Shown here one piece after another: positions 18,904 through 32,099 of a stretch of 64,000 nt of DNA. A program made the position numbers and the translations under genes. The DNA comes from Gordius sp. MW1 (Eukaryota; Nematomorpha; Gordioida; Gordea; Gordiidae). The DNA lies in contig OZ038526.1 of NCBI GenBank assembly GCA_964036665.1, positions 9,610,001-9,674,000 on the forward strand, written 5' to 3'. Below the pieces are notes generated by a model. The model saw nothing but the letters and a program-made list of their open reading frames with translations. It was not told the DNA's origin and searched no databases. Every line of letters starts with the position of its first letter. The stretch's first letter is position 1.

Positions 18904-21900
18904 TTGGTGACCGGTGACAAACCTCTGTTACACGCCCCCTTCTACCAAACCCTTACCCAACCCTTGTTATACCCAACCTTGTAAATGGATAACAATATTT
19001 GGATGCCAAATTAAATCGGAAAACGCTATGTCTTTTAAATTACTCCCATTTAATCGTATAAATCCCCGCCTATGGTTTGTACAAATAGAGGCCCTTTTCA
19101 CGATACGACGAATAACATCTGAGTCTAGCAAACTTGGATACGTGATTGAATGCCTCCTACAAGAAGTCACAACAGATATCCAAGATTACTTGGAAAATCT
19201 ACCGTCTGAGGCTCCGTACGGCACCATCCGGTCAGCTATCATCGACCGCACAACAAAATCGGACTCAGCACGATTCCACGATTTACTCTCCAAGGTGCAA
19301 TTGGGTAATCGTACACCCTCACAACTCTATAGACACATGATAAACCTCCTGGGTACCGCCAAAATAGACGACATCATTTACAATTGTGGTTGGAAAAACT
19401 GGACAACAACATGGCCAGCATCTTGGCGATCTGTGCAAGTGACCAGGCTTTAGTCAAGCTAGCTGAAACAGTTGATAAAATCGCGGAAACGTACCATACG
19501 CCTCAAATATCCAACGTCGCCCCTGCCACACAGAGATCAAGCAATGCTATCGAGAACCTCAGAGACATGGTCAATAAACTGAGCGTGAGCATCGAGACAT
19601 TGCGGCAAGAGGTCAATCAAAAAAATCGTTTTTAATCGAGAAGTAGGTCTACATCAAGGAGATTTCGATCCCCTTTTCAACGCAGACGTTCCGCCCCAAA
19701 GATATAATGAAAAGGCCACTAAATGCCAACAGCCTTGCAATTATACCCCGCTTTCAATGTCAAACTCATATGCTGCCAGAATCCGCGACACTTGGTTCAG
19801 GCCATAACATCCGTCGCTTATTTTTTATTTACGATAAATCAACCAAATTTCGTTTTTTAATAGATACCGGCGCGAAACTGAGTGTCGTACCACCCCCGCG
19901 TAACCACCGTCTCACCCCCTCACACATCCTTTTCCAAGCTGCAAATAATAATTCCATACTGACCTATGGCTAGAAATCAATGGAACTGGACCTTAGATTA
20001 CGGAGAAGTTTTCAATGGGTTTTTACCATCGCCGACGTTAAGACACCTATCATCGGGGCTGATTTTTTAAATCATTATAACCTTCTCGTTGATATACGCC
20101 GTAAATGTTTGTTAGACCCTAAGACTACGTTAAAGTCTTATGGGCGATATATTGACTTGAACTTGTATAATTTACAACTCGCAATAAAAATCGATACACC
20201 GTATTTTTTATGTGTTGAAAGAGTTCCCCGATATATATGCCCCTCCAAATTACAGGTCACACGTAAGCCATCAAGTAGTCCACCACATACGTACACAAGG
20301 ACCACCCGTTTATGCCAGACCTAGTCGCTTAGACCCTGTCAAGCTAAAGATTGCCAAACAAGAGTTTGCACACATGCTCCGGCATAATTCAACCCTCAGA
20401 AAGCCCCTGGACTTCTCCACTCCACATGGTTCCGAAAAAAACTCCAGGAGATTGGCGACCGTGTGGAGATTACCGAGCACTTAACGTTCTAACGATACCG
20501 GATCGTTACCCCTTACCACATCTACACGATTTCTGGCTCAACCTAGCCGGCACAACCCTCTATACAAAAATAGATCTAGTCAGAGCATACCATCAAATAC
20601 CCGTAGCCTTGGAAGACATCGCAAAGACTGCAATAATTACACCTTTCGGTCTTTATGAATTTTTGCGAATGCCTTTTGGCTTATGAAATGGTGCTCAAAC
20701 ATTCCAACGCTTTATTGACCAAGCTCTCCGTGGTCTCAATTTCACCTTCGCATATTTGGACGATATTTTAATCGCAAGTTCATCAACTAGAACATTTAGA
20801 CCACTTACGTCAGGTTTTTACACGATTAAGAGATTTTGATATAAAAATTAACCTGGACAAGTGCCAATGGGGATGTTCTTCTTTGGAATTCCTATGACAT
20901 CAAGTTTCTCCACAAGGTTTAACGCCAATACCGGAGAAGGTCTCGGCCATTAAGAATTTTGCCACCCCGACCTCTATGACACAACTACGTCGTTTCGTGG
21001 GAATGGTAAATTTTTACAGGCGTTTTATACCCAACTGTCTCCTTCTACAACCACTGACTGATCTCCTTACCGACACAAAAGGACCATTGGACATGACGCC
21101 GAGCGCACACGGTGCATTCCACAAGATTAAAATTTATGCTGGATGAAATCTCGACCCTTAAACATTTAGTGGATGGTGCCAACATCTCTATTACAACCGA
21201 CGCGTCAAACTCTGCTATTGGAGCCGTGTTACATCAGATCGTAAAAGGGAAAATCAGTCCTTAATCTTTTTTCTCCCTTAAATTGAGCAAAACACAAACT
21301 CGATATAGTACATTCGGGAGAGAACTGCTAGCAATTTATCTTTCAATTAAACAACCGACACATTTTAAAAGGTCGCGATTTTACAATTTTTACTGATCAC
21401 AAACCGTTAACTTACGCTCTCACTTCTAAATCCGATAAAACTCGCCTCGCGAAATGCGACAATTAGACTATATCTCACAATTTACTTCAGATATACAGTT
21501 TATTAAAGGTAAGGCGAATTTAATAGCAGACACTTTGTCCCGAATCGATATCGATTTCATACAACAACCAAACTCCATTCAACAACCAAACACATCACTC
21601 ACAGAAAGAATTGCCATGACACAGAAACAAGAGCAATACCAACTAGAAGAGCTCGAAAGCCTTAAACTGGAACAACGCTTAATTCCAGGTACAAATTTAA
21701 CTATTACGTACGATACATCTACATCGACTTCGAGACCTCCTTTAGTACCTAGAACGCTTCGACGCATCGTTTTTAATCAGCTACATGGTCTTTCTCACCC
21801 AGCTTTACGCCCAACACTTAGATTAATCGCCCAACGTTTCGTCTGGCCGGGAATGAACAACGATGTACGCGATTGGACTAGGCAATCCATTGCATGTCAA

Positions 21901-22116
21901 AAATGCAAGGTAAAAAGACACGTAATATCAACCCCAGGCACGTTCGCTGAACCAGACGCAAGGTTTAGCTCCGTACATGTAGATATCGTCGGACCACCAC
22001 CTTCTAACGGCCACATTTACAGTTTTCGGCCGTTGATCGTTTCACCCGATGGCCGATTGCAATTCCCATTAATGACGCAACAGCCGAAACCGTTGCACGC
22101 ACATTTTTGACACACT

Positions 22117-22645
22117 TGTAGCGACATGAACATTGAGAATGTAGCAAGTCGACGAAACACATATGTTTTTATCTTCCTCCAATTTCCTCGGTTCATATTA
22201 TTAACGTTCGCTCGCGTTTCGCTTATATGTTTGTTTGATTCCCTGTTGTTATAATAAATTCATACTCTCCTAACTCAATAGTTTAAACATTACTAAAGTG
22301 GTGAATTAAATACCTCATTGGTGACCGTCCGACGGGATATGGATACACAATCGTCTGACAATTTAACTCTCTACAATGCAGCATCCAACACTCCCACCAC
22401 GGCAAACACATCACCAGTATACATCAAGCTACCTACATTTCACCTCAGAAACATCCAAATCTGGATAGCTCAGGTCGACACAATATTTTCCACTTTTTAT
22501 CTTCCTCCAAATTCCTCGGTTCATATTATTAACGTTCGCTCGCGTTTCGCTTATATGTTTGTTTGATTCTCTGTTGTTATAATAAATTCATACTCTCCTA
22601 ACTAAATAGTTTAAACATTACTAAAGTGGTGAATTACATACCACA
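22117..22645 (+). mobile_element. Small LTR retrotransposon remnant inside the Gypsy integrase region
   Basis: 5' LTR 22,117-22,317 (TGTAGCGACA to ATACCTCA), primer site TTGGTGACC at 22,318, a short gag-like leader of a second Gypsy lineage (22,339-22,490), then an LTR-like copy at 22,494-22,645 ending ATACCACA. The four-base target duplication CACT flanks it (22,113-22,116 and 22,646-22,649). The LTR parts differ at only about five of 150 positions, so it is young relative to its host element. It lacks nearly all of its internal region and is not functional. Confidence 0.8.
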
Positions 22646-23456
22646 CACTGGATAGCCAACTTTGGTGTTCCAGCGACATTAACCACGGACCGGGGACCGC
22701 AATTCCAATCAAACCTTTTTAAACAATTATCTATTTTACTAGGTTATCACCATATTACTACGACAGCTTACCATCCACAAGCCAATGGGATGGTAGAGCG
22801 ATTTCACCGACAGCTCAAAAGTTTAATCATGACAAAAGGTGACGTTACCCGTTGTTTCGACCTAATTCCCCTTGTACTCCTAGGGATTCGCAGCACTGTC
22901 AAAGAAGACCTCGCCTGTTCAAGCGCTGAGCTGGTATACGGTACTTCTTAACGACTCCCAGGAGATTTTTTACAACCGTCGGATTGCGACATTAACGCTG
23001 CCGATTACATACAACGCTTTCGACAGCAGTTCGATGATGTCCAATTTACACCTTCCAGACCATCGAACATCAAACCACAAATTTCCGATAATTTATTTTT
23101 ATCCACCCATGTTTTTATAAGAACTGATCGGCTACGCGAAGCTTTGGTTCCCCCCTATGAAGGACCTTTCAAATTGATTGAAAAGCATACTAAATTTTTT
23201 ATCAAAGACCACAATGGGAGGAAAGACCCTCTCTCGATTGATCGATTAATGCCAGCTTTCCTCGAGCCTAAGGTTGATAACCCGAATCCATCAGTTGACC
23301 CCAATTCACCCAAACCAAACAATCACCCACCGAACCAAATATTTAAACCAACCTATCATTGTTTCTTCTACAAAACCTAGCGCACCACTTCCTAACCCAA
23401 CCATTAATGGTAAAAACCATAAAGAAGGATGGCAACACTCCAACTTTGAATCATAA

Positions 23457-24655
23457 AATTATAGACCGTCGAAAAGAATATTATAAGGATTATTAAAGAA
23501 TGAAAATGGGTTTTCGGGACCATTGCGAAAGCCATATGAAAATGACACAGAGTTAGAAATGACAGAAGATATGGTTGGCCAGGTGTTTAAAAAGTTGAAC
23601 TTTGGTAGAGCGGTGGGATCATCTGATAATACTATACCTATGGAAGTTTAAAAAAGCTAAGGCCCTTAGGTCTATCTTTATTTGCAAAGCTGTTTAACAA
23701 AATACTTGCAAGTGGTATGATGTCTGGGAAGTGGAGGGAAAGTTATGTTGAACCAATCTACAAAATGAAGAAGAATGTATATGAGTGCAATAACTTTCGA
23801 GGATTAAAGTTCCCGCGTCACGCAATGAAGATGTGGGTAATAGTTGTTATAGCTAGACTTGGAAAAATAATCGCAATAGATGAACGACGATTTGGGTTAA
23901 TTCTTGGAAAGTCAGGTAATACATGGCTCAGGGAACTTTTGGAATTGTATAAGAAAAACAGGTGAATCTTCATATGTGTTTCATTGATCTTGAGAACTTT
24001 CGATTCAAGGCAGTTGCTATTGGATAGCCTGAGCTCCAATGGTGTCCACAACGCCATATAATGTTAATAAAGGATATGTATAGTACTGAAAATCCAAAGT
24101 ACGGACATCCAGTTATATCAAAGGGTCTTAATATTGGCTTGCATTAAGGATCGGCACGAAGTTAATTGATCTTTTTAATAATGATGGATTGGATAGCTAA
24201 AGACCTGAAGTGTATTTTTGACATACACATACCACTCAAATTGAAAGGACGATTATATAACACCGTTATTGTGCCCAGAATGTTGTATGGAGCGGAGACA
24301 TGGGTAATTAATCAAAGGAAAAGAAAAGCTTGGCTACAATGAAGATGCGAATAATAAGATGGATCTTGGGTTAAGAAAGAATGAACATCCAAGGAATCAA
24401 TAACAAAGGGATCAATTAAATGCATTTCCTATTCAGAGAAAGTTGGTTGAGAATTAGATGGTATGGCTATTTGAAGAGACAGAAGGAAAGTCACCTCTAA
24501 AGCGTATCAGGAAGATGGAAACAGAAAATAGATCTGGAGTTGAGTTACGAGTTAAAGCGAAGCAAATGTAAGTACAGGAATACGTGGAAAAACTACTTAG
24601 GAGCTGACCAACAAATGTGACAAACATAGAAGACAAAAATACAATAAAAATAAAA
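23457..24655 (+). mobile_element. RTE-clade LINE, 3' half (reverse transcriptase), right of the Gypsy
   Basis: This resumes the LINE of 17,180-18,618. Fragments read ENGFSGPLRKPYEND near 23,500, EDMVGQVFKKLNFGRAVGS near 23,560-23,620 (thumb-proximal part before RT), CNNFRGLKF near 23,790 and RFGLILGKSGN near 23,890. C-terminal motifs follow to about 24,600. Multiple stops and frameshifts. The tail is an A-rich tract near 24,640. Confidence 0.75.
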
Positions 24656-25194
24656 AATGTCGATTTTTGACTAAAGGGTGTCGGTCGCCTTACTCCTTAC
24701 TATTATTACCATAGCATTAAAAATAGGAATCTTTAAACTAATGTTCATAAAGGCAGCACGCTTTGGGTGAGTTTTAAACCGCAATTTTATTAAGAACCCC
24801 GTGGCAAAATTTTTGATAGCCTTTTCATAACCGAGACCATTGAAAGGCGAAATTATATATAATAGTTAAATAAAGGTTTTAATTATAAAAAATTATTAGA
24901 ATACAATGTGAAATCAAATTAATGAATAAAAGTGAATATATTAATCTTCAATAATAATAAAAGTAGTACTACTCCTTAGTAGAGGTGGGAAAAACCTTTA
25001 GGTGAGGTGACCTTAGGCTATGCTAAGTTCAGGTTTAAGTCAAGGCTTTTTAAAACCTCGGGTTCTTAAAATAACTTTAACCTAAGTTATTTAGGTTAGG
25101 CTTTGAACAAAACTTTGGGCTATATTTTAACTCTAGCCCAAAACCTAGGTTGGAAGAAATCCCAAGCCCCAACCTTTAGGGTTGGGTCAAGAGG

Positions 25195-28005
25195 GACTAA
25201 TAATTACCGGAGAGGAATTTCAATGGACACGTAGGCAAATCAAGGGGAAGATTTGAAAGAAATCACGGTGGTCGGGGTTACTACCTAACGCGGCGTTCGT
25301 GATGACGCGCGAAGCGAAAAAAAGCGAAGTGAATATTTGGGCTAATTAATCAAATTCTTCTTTCTTTTTTCTTAATATCTTTATATTTATCGTGAAATTT
25401 ACCATATATAACGAAAATTGTAAATAGGAGGCGTTTATAGTGAAACCGCAGACGATTATTTCGCCCGCGGCGAAAAGTGAACGAAAATAAGATACAAATC
25501 ATTTTGTACTTTTCGCGCTATGATAAAAAAACTGAATTTGGTATGTATGCATTTTTTATATAATTTTATATGTTTATAGAATAATTACGATCTTATCAAT
25601 GAATATGATAAATTTTACGGTGAATATGAAGATATTAAGAAATAGAATGAAGAGTTTGATAAATTAGCTCAAATATTCACTTCGCTTTTTTTCGCTACGC
25701 GCGTCATCACGAATGCCCCCTAAGAAATGAAGGGGGTACGGAAATCTTAAAAATTGCTCAAGCTTTTGACCTAGCAAACATTCTTCAAAAAGAGACAGGA
25801 ACATCTTATAGCGTACAAAAGCGGCAGCCGTACCACTCAAATAGATTTCTTTCTAGTCAACAGAGCGCACTTAAAGTATGTTCAATATGTTAAGGTAATA
25901 CCGAGTGAAATATTGGCCTGCCAACACAAGCTGTTGGTGATGGACTTTATTTTAATGGGCATTAAAGGGCAAAAGGTACAAAGAGTAGCGGCTCCTATAG
26001 AATGGAGGAAATTAAAGGATAATATTCAAAATTTTTAGAAACAAGTAAATAAACATGCTGAATTTAAGGAAAATACTTCATGTGAGGATCAATGGAATGT
26101 TATAGCTGCCACAATGCGAAAAGCGGGACGACAAATACTAGGTTAAAGCAAGCTCACAAAAAGATTGTCAAGGAGACGTGGTGGTGGAATAAAGAAGTGC
26201 AAAAATGTTTCAGGGAAAAGAAGAGTTTGTACAAAGTTTGGTATAAAAGCAAGGATAGTAGATAGGCAAGCTTACCAAGTAGCTAAAAGATCGGCCAAAA
26301 AATTCGTAGCAAAAGCAAAAAGCAAGATGTACGGCGATATAAATGTAAAACTAAACTCAAAGGAAGGAGAAAAATTGATCAACAAAATCGCAAAGTCAAG
26401 GGCCCGAAATTCTAAAGATTACCTAGAATGCCGGCTAATCAAGGGTCAAGAGGGAGAAATACTAACACACGGCAGCCATATACTACAAAGATGGTACGAC
26501 TATTATAGCGATTTATTAAATGAAAAGGTCGAAGACATTAACCAGGAAAATACAATAGGAAAATTAAACACAGCGGACTGGATCACGGAAACGGAAGTAA
26601 AAGGTGCTATGGGTAAACTAAAGTCAGGAAAAGCTCTTGGACCAGACAATATATTTATAGAGGGTTTTAATTCGTTAGGCAATACTGGTGCACAATTTTT
26701 CGCCACCTTTTCAATAATAATGCCTAACGAGTGGAGGGATAGCTACATGATCCCGGTATACAAGATGAAAGGGGACATTCAAGATTGCAACAATTACTGG
26801 GGGATAAAGCTTATGAGTCACACCTTCAAGGTGTGGGAAAAAGTGATCGAAAAACGGCTTCAAAGTTTGGTTCAAATTCGAGATAACCAATAATGGAACG
26901 TTTTAAAGAAAGGGAACAGGGTTTGCACATGTGTTTCATCGATCTAGGAAAAGCGTTTGATAAGGTTCTTCGTACTTAAGTGTGGAAATGTCGTAAAGAG
27001 AACAATGTGCCAGATATAGGTCAGAGCAATAAAAGATATGTACAAGGGAAATAGAACGTACGTTAGAACAACGGTGGGGACTACAAAGGGCTTTGCCATT
27101 AACACTGGAGTCCATCAAGGTTCAGCTCTTAGTCCCTTCCTATTCATAATGATAATGGATATTATTACCAAGGATTTGGGCGAGGAAGCTCCTTGGGCAA
27201 TGATATTTGCAGACGATATAATCCTCTGTGCCAAAACTGAACAAGAATTGGCTAAACTGTTAATAGATGGGTAAATGCAATAGAAGAAAGTGGTCTCAGG
27301 ATAAATCGAAAGAAAACAGAATACATGAAGACAAAGTTTAAATCGGATGAAAATCAGCTAAGTGCATCCCTTACTTTAGGATTGGCAACTTATAAGCGTG
27401 GATTCCTTCAAATATTTAGGATCAACACTTCAATCGGATGGTGGGATGGATAAAGAAATCCAAGCAAGGATAAATTCCGGATGGCTTAAGTGGAGGGACT
27501 TGACAGGCGTTCTGTATGACAAAAACATTCCGACAAGACTAAAAGGCGCACTGTATAAATCCATCACACAATCAACAGTCCTGTATAGCTCGGAATCATA
27601 GGCTATACGTAAAAGAGATGAGCAGCGTCTTGCGACCATGGAGATGAGAATGCTAAGATGGGTGCTAGGAGTAAGCAAAAAGGAACATAGGCGAAATATT
27701 GAAATAAGAAGAATTTTGGGTACTACATTTATTACGACAAAGCTCCTAACTAATAGACTAAGATGGTATGGCCATGTCGAAAGAAGGGACGATAGCTACG
27801 TCGGAAAGAAAATCGAGATGATATATTTCGCAGGAAAACGAAGGAGAGGAAGACCCAAGCTTACCTGGATTCATAAAATACGGCACGATATGAAAGTTAA
27901 TAAGATAAAGACCGATCTATGTAAACATAGAAACAAATGGAAACGAATGCTGAAAAGACTGACCACCAGCCTAGATGACAAACAGTGATAGAAAGAAGAA
28001 GAAGG
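25195..28005 (+). mobile_element. RTE-clade LINE, best-preserved copy
   Basis: Endonuclease part at 25,200-25,283 (NFNGHVGKSRGRFERNHGG) resumes after a MITE at 25,727 (NEGGTEILKIAQAFDL). The longest open piece, 26,165-26,893, holds the linker and start of RT: ITETEVKGAMGKLKSGKA, GPDN, CNNYWGIKLMSHTFK. Then come HQGSALSPFLFIMIMDIITK near 27,115-27,175, the catalytic box FADD at 27,206-27,217, and C-terminal motifs RLRWYGHVERR and GRPKLTW (27,757-27,870). 5'-truncated, with several frameshifts and stops (for example a TAA just after 26,890). The 3' tail is GAAAGAAGAAGAAG at about 27,991-28,004. Motifs such as LHQGSALSP and FADDIVL are those I know from RTE elements of plants and animals. Confidence 0.85.
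25289..25718. mobile_element. 430-bp long-TIR MITE inside the RTE LINE
   Basis: Inverted arms of about 120 bp (25,291-25,415 and 25,595-25,718) share TTCGTGATGACGCGCG and GAAGTGAATATTTG. The target duplication CCTAA (25,284-25,288 and 25,719-25,723) is clear: removing the element rejoins the LINE endonuclease frame (ACTACCTAAGAAATGAAGG). Non-coding. Superfamily not determined. Confidence 0.85.
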
Positions 28006-28376
28006 TCACCTTGGGGTTTGCACACATACGGTATAGTAATTTATATCAAAATATTATGAAAGAAATACAGTCGCTAAGCAATTTTTTATTATATTATTAA
28101 ATATAGATTATTCAAATTTAAAAAAAATAAAAGATTATAGTAAAATAGATATATAAAAAGTTTAATTTTAAATCAATAATCTCTATACCACTATTATAAA
28201 TGCAAATGTTATATTAGATCAGCGCCATCTATTAAAGATTATAATTTATATGAACACATTAAATCCTGAAATTTCGCAAAGGTTTAGGTTAAGGTATTTT
28301 AAAAACCGAGGTTTTAAAAAAGCCTTGATTCAGAACCGGGGCTGAATTTTGACAAACCCCGAGTTTTCCCACCAGA

Positions 28377-30698
28377 GTAGCATTTCAATAGGTATTTTCT
28401 ATTATTCCAATTTGCAAGCAAATTTACAAAAACTAATGAGATTTCTTTCGCCGATCTTTTCCAATATAGCTAGTTCTGGCCTAAATGGATTTTGGGCAGA
28501 ATCAAAATTATCGGACTCGGGGCAGAGGCCTCATGGCCCAAGCTAACTCGAGTCAAACCATGTAAAAGTATTTTTCTAAAATTATCACAAATTTTTAAGT
28601 TAATATAAGGTTTCTAAAGCGTTCCCTGTTTTTATTTTTTTGCTCTTAATTCTCTTGTTTTTAAAAACATACATATATACCCAGATACATAGACTAGATA
28701 GACTGCTCATCAACGCACAAAATGTGTACCTTTTTTCCATCATTTTGAAATGCACATTGTAAAGTGGTGATCATATAAAAATTCTTAATTTTCGCAAATT
28801 AAATAATCTTAAAAAGGTAAATAAAAAAATATTGAATAGGGTAGATATCAAAAACAGCATTTTAAAATGAATATCATTTAAAAAATAGATAAAAATTAAA
28901 AATGCAAAAAATACCGTTTATAGTTTGTTTAATACTATAGCGCCATCAATATTAATTGCTATTTTGTATAATATTAATTTATTGACGTTCGTTTTAATTT
29001 ATAAACTAGTGAGGAAGGTAAATTGACTGTTATAGGGCAAAATTACATGGTTAAAATACACCTGTTGCCCTCTTCAAAATGGAGGAAAATTTGACGCACA
29101 ATTAATTATATGCAACATAATGGCATGAGCAGTCTATCTAGTCTATGCCTATATAAGATAAATTAAAAGAAATAATTTTTTTTAAATAATATATTAGTTT
29201 ATTGATATATATCTAAACATAATACTAAATGGTACAATTTCCGATTTAAAAATTTTTTAGTCTCGGGTCGGGCTAAAATAAAAAGACACTTCATTCTCGG
29301 GTCTAGCTCGGAGGGTTTTAACTGGAACCTCCATTCAATAAGGTTTTTTACAAAGGTATTATTATGCTTTCTAATACTCCACACTAAATTAGAAATGAAT
29401 GAATAAAGGCACCTTTTCATACCTTATATAATCACCTCATTGCCAATAAATTATTGTTAGGAATGATTTTATAAAATATATCTTTATATACAGTTAAGCT
29501 CTCGCCAATTGTGGTATGTTTTCACAAAATATAATTCAACATACAGAGGAGACCCGGGACTATATAGCTATACAAAATTAAATCGCGTTTCGAAAAAGAC
29601 TAAAAGCTATTTTATTAAATTTTTTATTAGAACGCAATTTTTAAGGTCTATTTTTACTATAGGAAAGAAATCGTAAGGAAAAAAGTAATAGTTATCTCAC
29701 AAATTACGGTAAAATAACAAAAATCCTAAAAATTTTAAAAATGCCCGGGGCTAGTCATAGCCCCTTTTGGGAGGTAGATTAACCCTCAAGCCTTCACTTC
29801 TTATTAGTGTATGCTAACTCTAATCAATAAAAAGATTGTTTTATTATAAATAACATAGAGAATGTAAATGTAATATGGTTGTATTTTACATAATAGAAAT
29901 TAAAAAAGGGTTAAGATGACAATCTGACTTAAGTACCCATAAAAGATAGATTATGCAATGGAAAAAATCTTTTAATAGTTAATTAATGTTTAATCATAAT
30001 CTATTTACATTCCAAATTACACTAAGTTAAATTATTAAACAAATTTTTTGTTTTTTAACCTATTTCTTTTTAATGTAAGATTTCTTTATAATGTAAGACA
30101 CAGTTAAAAATGACAGCACTAGCCCTTGTCCGACTAACCCCAACCCCTATTTTTTTAAACAATTAATAATTTACTAAGTTATATTGCAAATAAAAATTTA
30201 ATCATTAGACGGTTTATTTATAAAAAATATTCCTTTATATGATAATACTACAAAATTTTGTCAGGGCTATTAATAGCCCCAAAAAAACATTTTTCCTATA
30301 TAAAATTTTTAATTTATATTTTTCCATATTAATTTTTTTTTTCACATACCTTATGATAAAATACACAAATGGTATTTTAATGTTTTTTGATAATTATTTG
30401 TAAAAATAATTTAAAAGATAAAAGTGATCCCGGTCTACTAATAGCCTCGGTCTCCCCTAGCGTTTTAACTTATAAATATAGAGTATAAAACATCTTAGGT
30501 ACTTAATTGATCTAAATTTTTATTTGGGGCTAAGTAACCGTGTTAGGTGCTATTGCAAAACCAAATAAAAATAAGAAACAATAATAAACTTCGGCTTGAT
30601 AATTAAATATAATTATTATAATTATTTTATCCTTAAATAGAAAGAGTAAAGATTTTGCCTTAAGGAAGGGGCCGTGAGCCTAAGATTTTTCTCTAAAT
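28377..30698. other. AT-rich sequence, no gene recognised
   Basis: Scattered short GC-rich words (CTCGGGTCGGG near 29,262; GGACTCGGGGC near 28,512) may be MITE crumbs. No exon or RNA seen. Confidence 0.5.
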
Positions 30699-30719
30699 GG
30701 GGGGGGGGGGGGGGGGGGG
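30699..30719. repeat. Homopolymer of 21 G
   Basis: G run just left of C-rich sequence and of the GC hairpin cluster. Its length is likely to vary and to be error-prone in sequencing. Confidence 0.9.
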
Positions 30720-30770
30720 AGGCTTGGCCCCCTTGGCCCCACCCTAGCTAAGCCTCTGATTATTAAAAAA

Positions 30771-30898
30771 TACGCCCTTCGGGCGTAACTGGGGGACCCC
30801 CTTGGGGGCTTCGCCCCCAAACCCCCTGCTGGGGGCTCCGCCCCCAGTCCCCCGTTGGGGGTTACGCCCCCAAACCCCCATCTCCTGGGGGCGTAGCA
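30771..30898. repeat. Cluster of short GC-rich palindromes
   Basis: Successive perfect stems with three-base loops: TACGCCC-TTC-GGGCGTA (30,771-30,787), TTGGGGGC-TTC-GCCCCCAA, CTGGGGGC-TCC-GCCCCCAG and GGGGG-TTA-CGCCCCC-like. The loop TTC is the same as in the terminal hairpin of full X elements. Confidence 0.85.
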
Positions 30899-31274
30899 TA
30901 TTTGCTATGCAATTTATGGGCGAGAAAGGTGTGAAGGGGCGAGAATGCCTATAGGGGGTAGGATAATTGCTAGGGTTTCCCCCTTGACTACTCCCATGCT
31001 AGTTACACAGCATAAAAATCTACTTTTTTGTAAAAAAAAATAAAATTCATTTAAATTTAAAACCTCAATTTTACTCGCCGTTTTATAACGTATGTTTTGC
31101 ATGTGATAAAAATTTGAAGAAGAAAAAGATAGTATTTTTTTTAATTTGGCATAAGCTGGCCATGTAACAAGGGATTGTTTTGTAAAATGAAATGTGAACA
31201 TTAAAATAATCAAATATACTTTAAAAATTCTATTATTAATTCAAAAAGTGAGCCCATAATTGCATAGCAATTAA
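30771..31274 (-). mobile_element. Short X-family derivative with a GC-hairpin cluster
   Basis: Right end: the inverse of TTAATTGC (31,267-31,274). Left: the subterminal motif TTTGCTATGCAATTTATGGG at 30,901, followed by GCGAGAAAGG, GAATGCCTATAGGGGG as in other X copies. Outside it, at 30,771-30,898, is a run of GC-rich hairpins instead of the single GGGCC-TTC-GGCCC hairpin. The core array is absent. Confidence 0.65.
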
Positions 31275-32099
31275 AATCCATATTGTCGTAAAGAATGTTT
31301 CCAGTTATAACAACAATTATCCTCGTCTAGGTTAGGCTTTCTTTAGTGTATTACTAATTTTATATTAATTTATTTGCTAAAATATAAAAGGCAAGGAGGG
31401 GGTTATAAAAATAACCAGGCCAATTGATGAACCTAGAAATTAAATTCTGGCTACTACTATTAATATAAACTATTGGTATTCTCTTCTATATATAAATCTG
31501 CCAATATTGTGAAATAATCTTCATCTCCTCCACTCCCGCCCCCTAGCGGTGGGCGGATAAGAGAGGAAGATAGGGGTAGGGGTTTAACCTTGGCATAGCG
31601 CCATTGAAAAAAAAATCAATATAAAATGACGAAGGAATAATTTCCCCCTTTCCCCTTTTAATTGCTATATAATAATAATTCTAATATATTGATTATCTAG
31701 TTGTAATTTTCAATTATGACAACTGCAATTTCAAACCTAAATATTAGGTTAATTTTAAGTGTTAGAAAATAGTTTCAATTAAAATAACAACAGGCGGAAA
31801 TTAGAAATAATAAAATTAATTAATCAACTTTTTAATAATAATAGAGAATTGGATTGCCTGTTACAACCGCACATCTAAAAATGATAAAATTTAATAACTT
31901 ACTTTTGGTTAATGTAAAATGTTATTAAATTGGGATAATTCCTATTGTGGCTTATAATAAAAATTTTTGAAAATAAAATTTAAATATATAAAAATGCGTT
32001 AGATATTAAAAAATATGACTTTTAAAAATAAGATGTAATAATAATTAGATTTATTAATAAGATATCTAAAAATAAAATAGTATAGATATTCAAAAATGG
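31275..32099. other. AT-rich sequence, no feature recognised
   Basis: No exon or element border seen. Confidence 0.5.

Larger units (their letters stand above)
18619..23456 (+). mobile_element. Broken Ty3/Gypsy LTR retrotransposon
   Basis: Fossil Gypsy element, plus orientation. Parts in order: 5' LTR 18,619-18,903 (TG start, TATATAAT-type promoter words), primer-binding site TTGGTGACC at 18,904 (tRNA-Trp-like start, as known from CsRn1-type Gypsy elements), gag about 19,030-19,640, aspartic protease about 19,800-19,970, reverse transcriptase about 20,430-20,900, RNase H about 21,160-21,450, and integrase with its C-terminal tail about 21,700-23,300. No 3' LTR was recognised. It is inserted in an RTE LINE and itself carries a younger LTR remnant at 22,117-22,645. 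The reading frame is broken about ten times. Age: older than the nested element, but still easily aligned to the family. Confidence 0.85.
24981..28376. mobile_element. Long-TIR DNA element carrying an RTE LINE
   Basis: The left arm (24,981-25,085: AGGTGGGAAAA, then GGCTTTTTAAAACCTCGG) is repeated in inverse at 28,262-28,376 (ending TTTTCCCACC). AGTAG borders both ends, possibly part of a target duplication. Arms of about 100 bp with a TGGGAAAA end recall hAT-like non-autonomous elements. Its interior is almost wholly the LINE at 25,195-28,005. No transposase seen. Confidence 0.6.
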
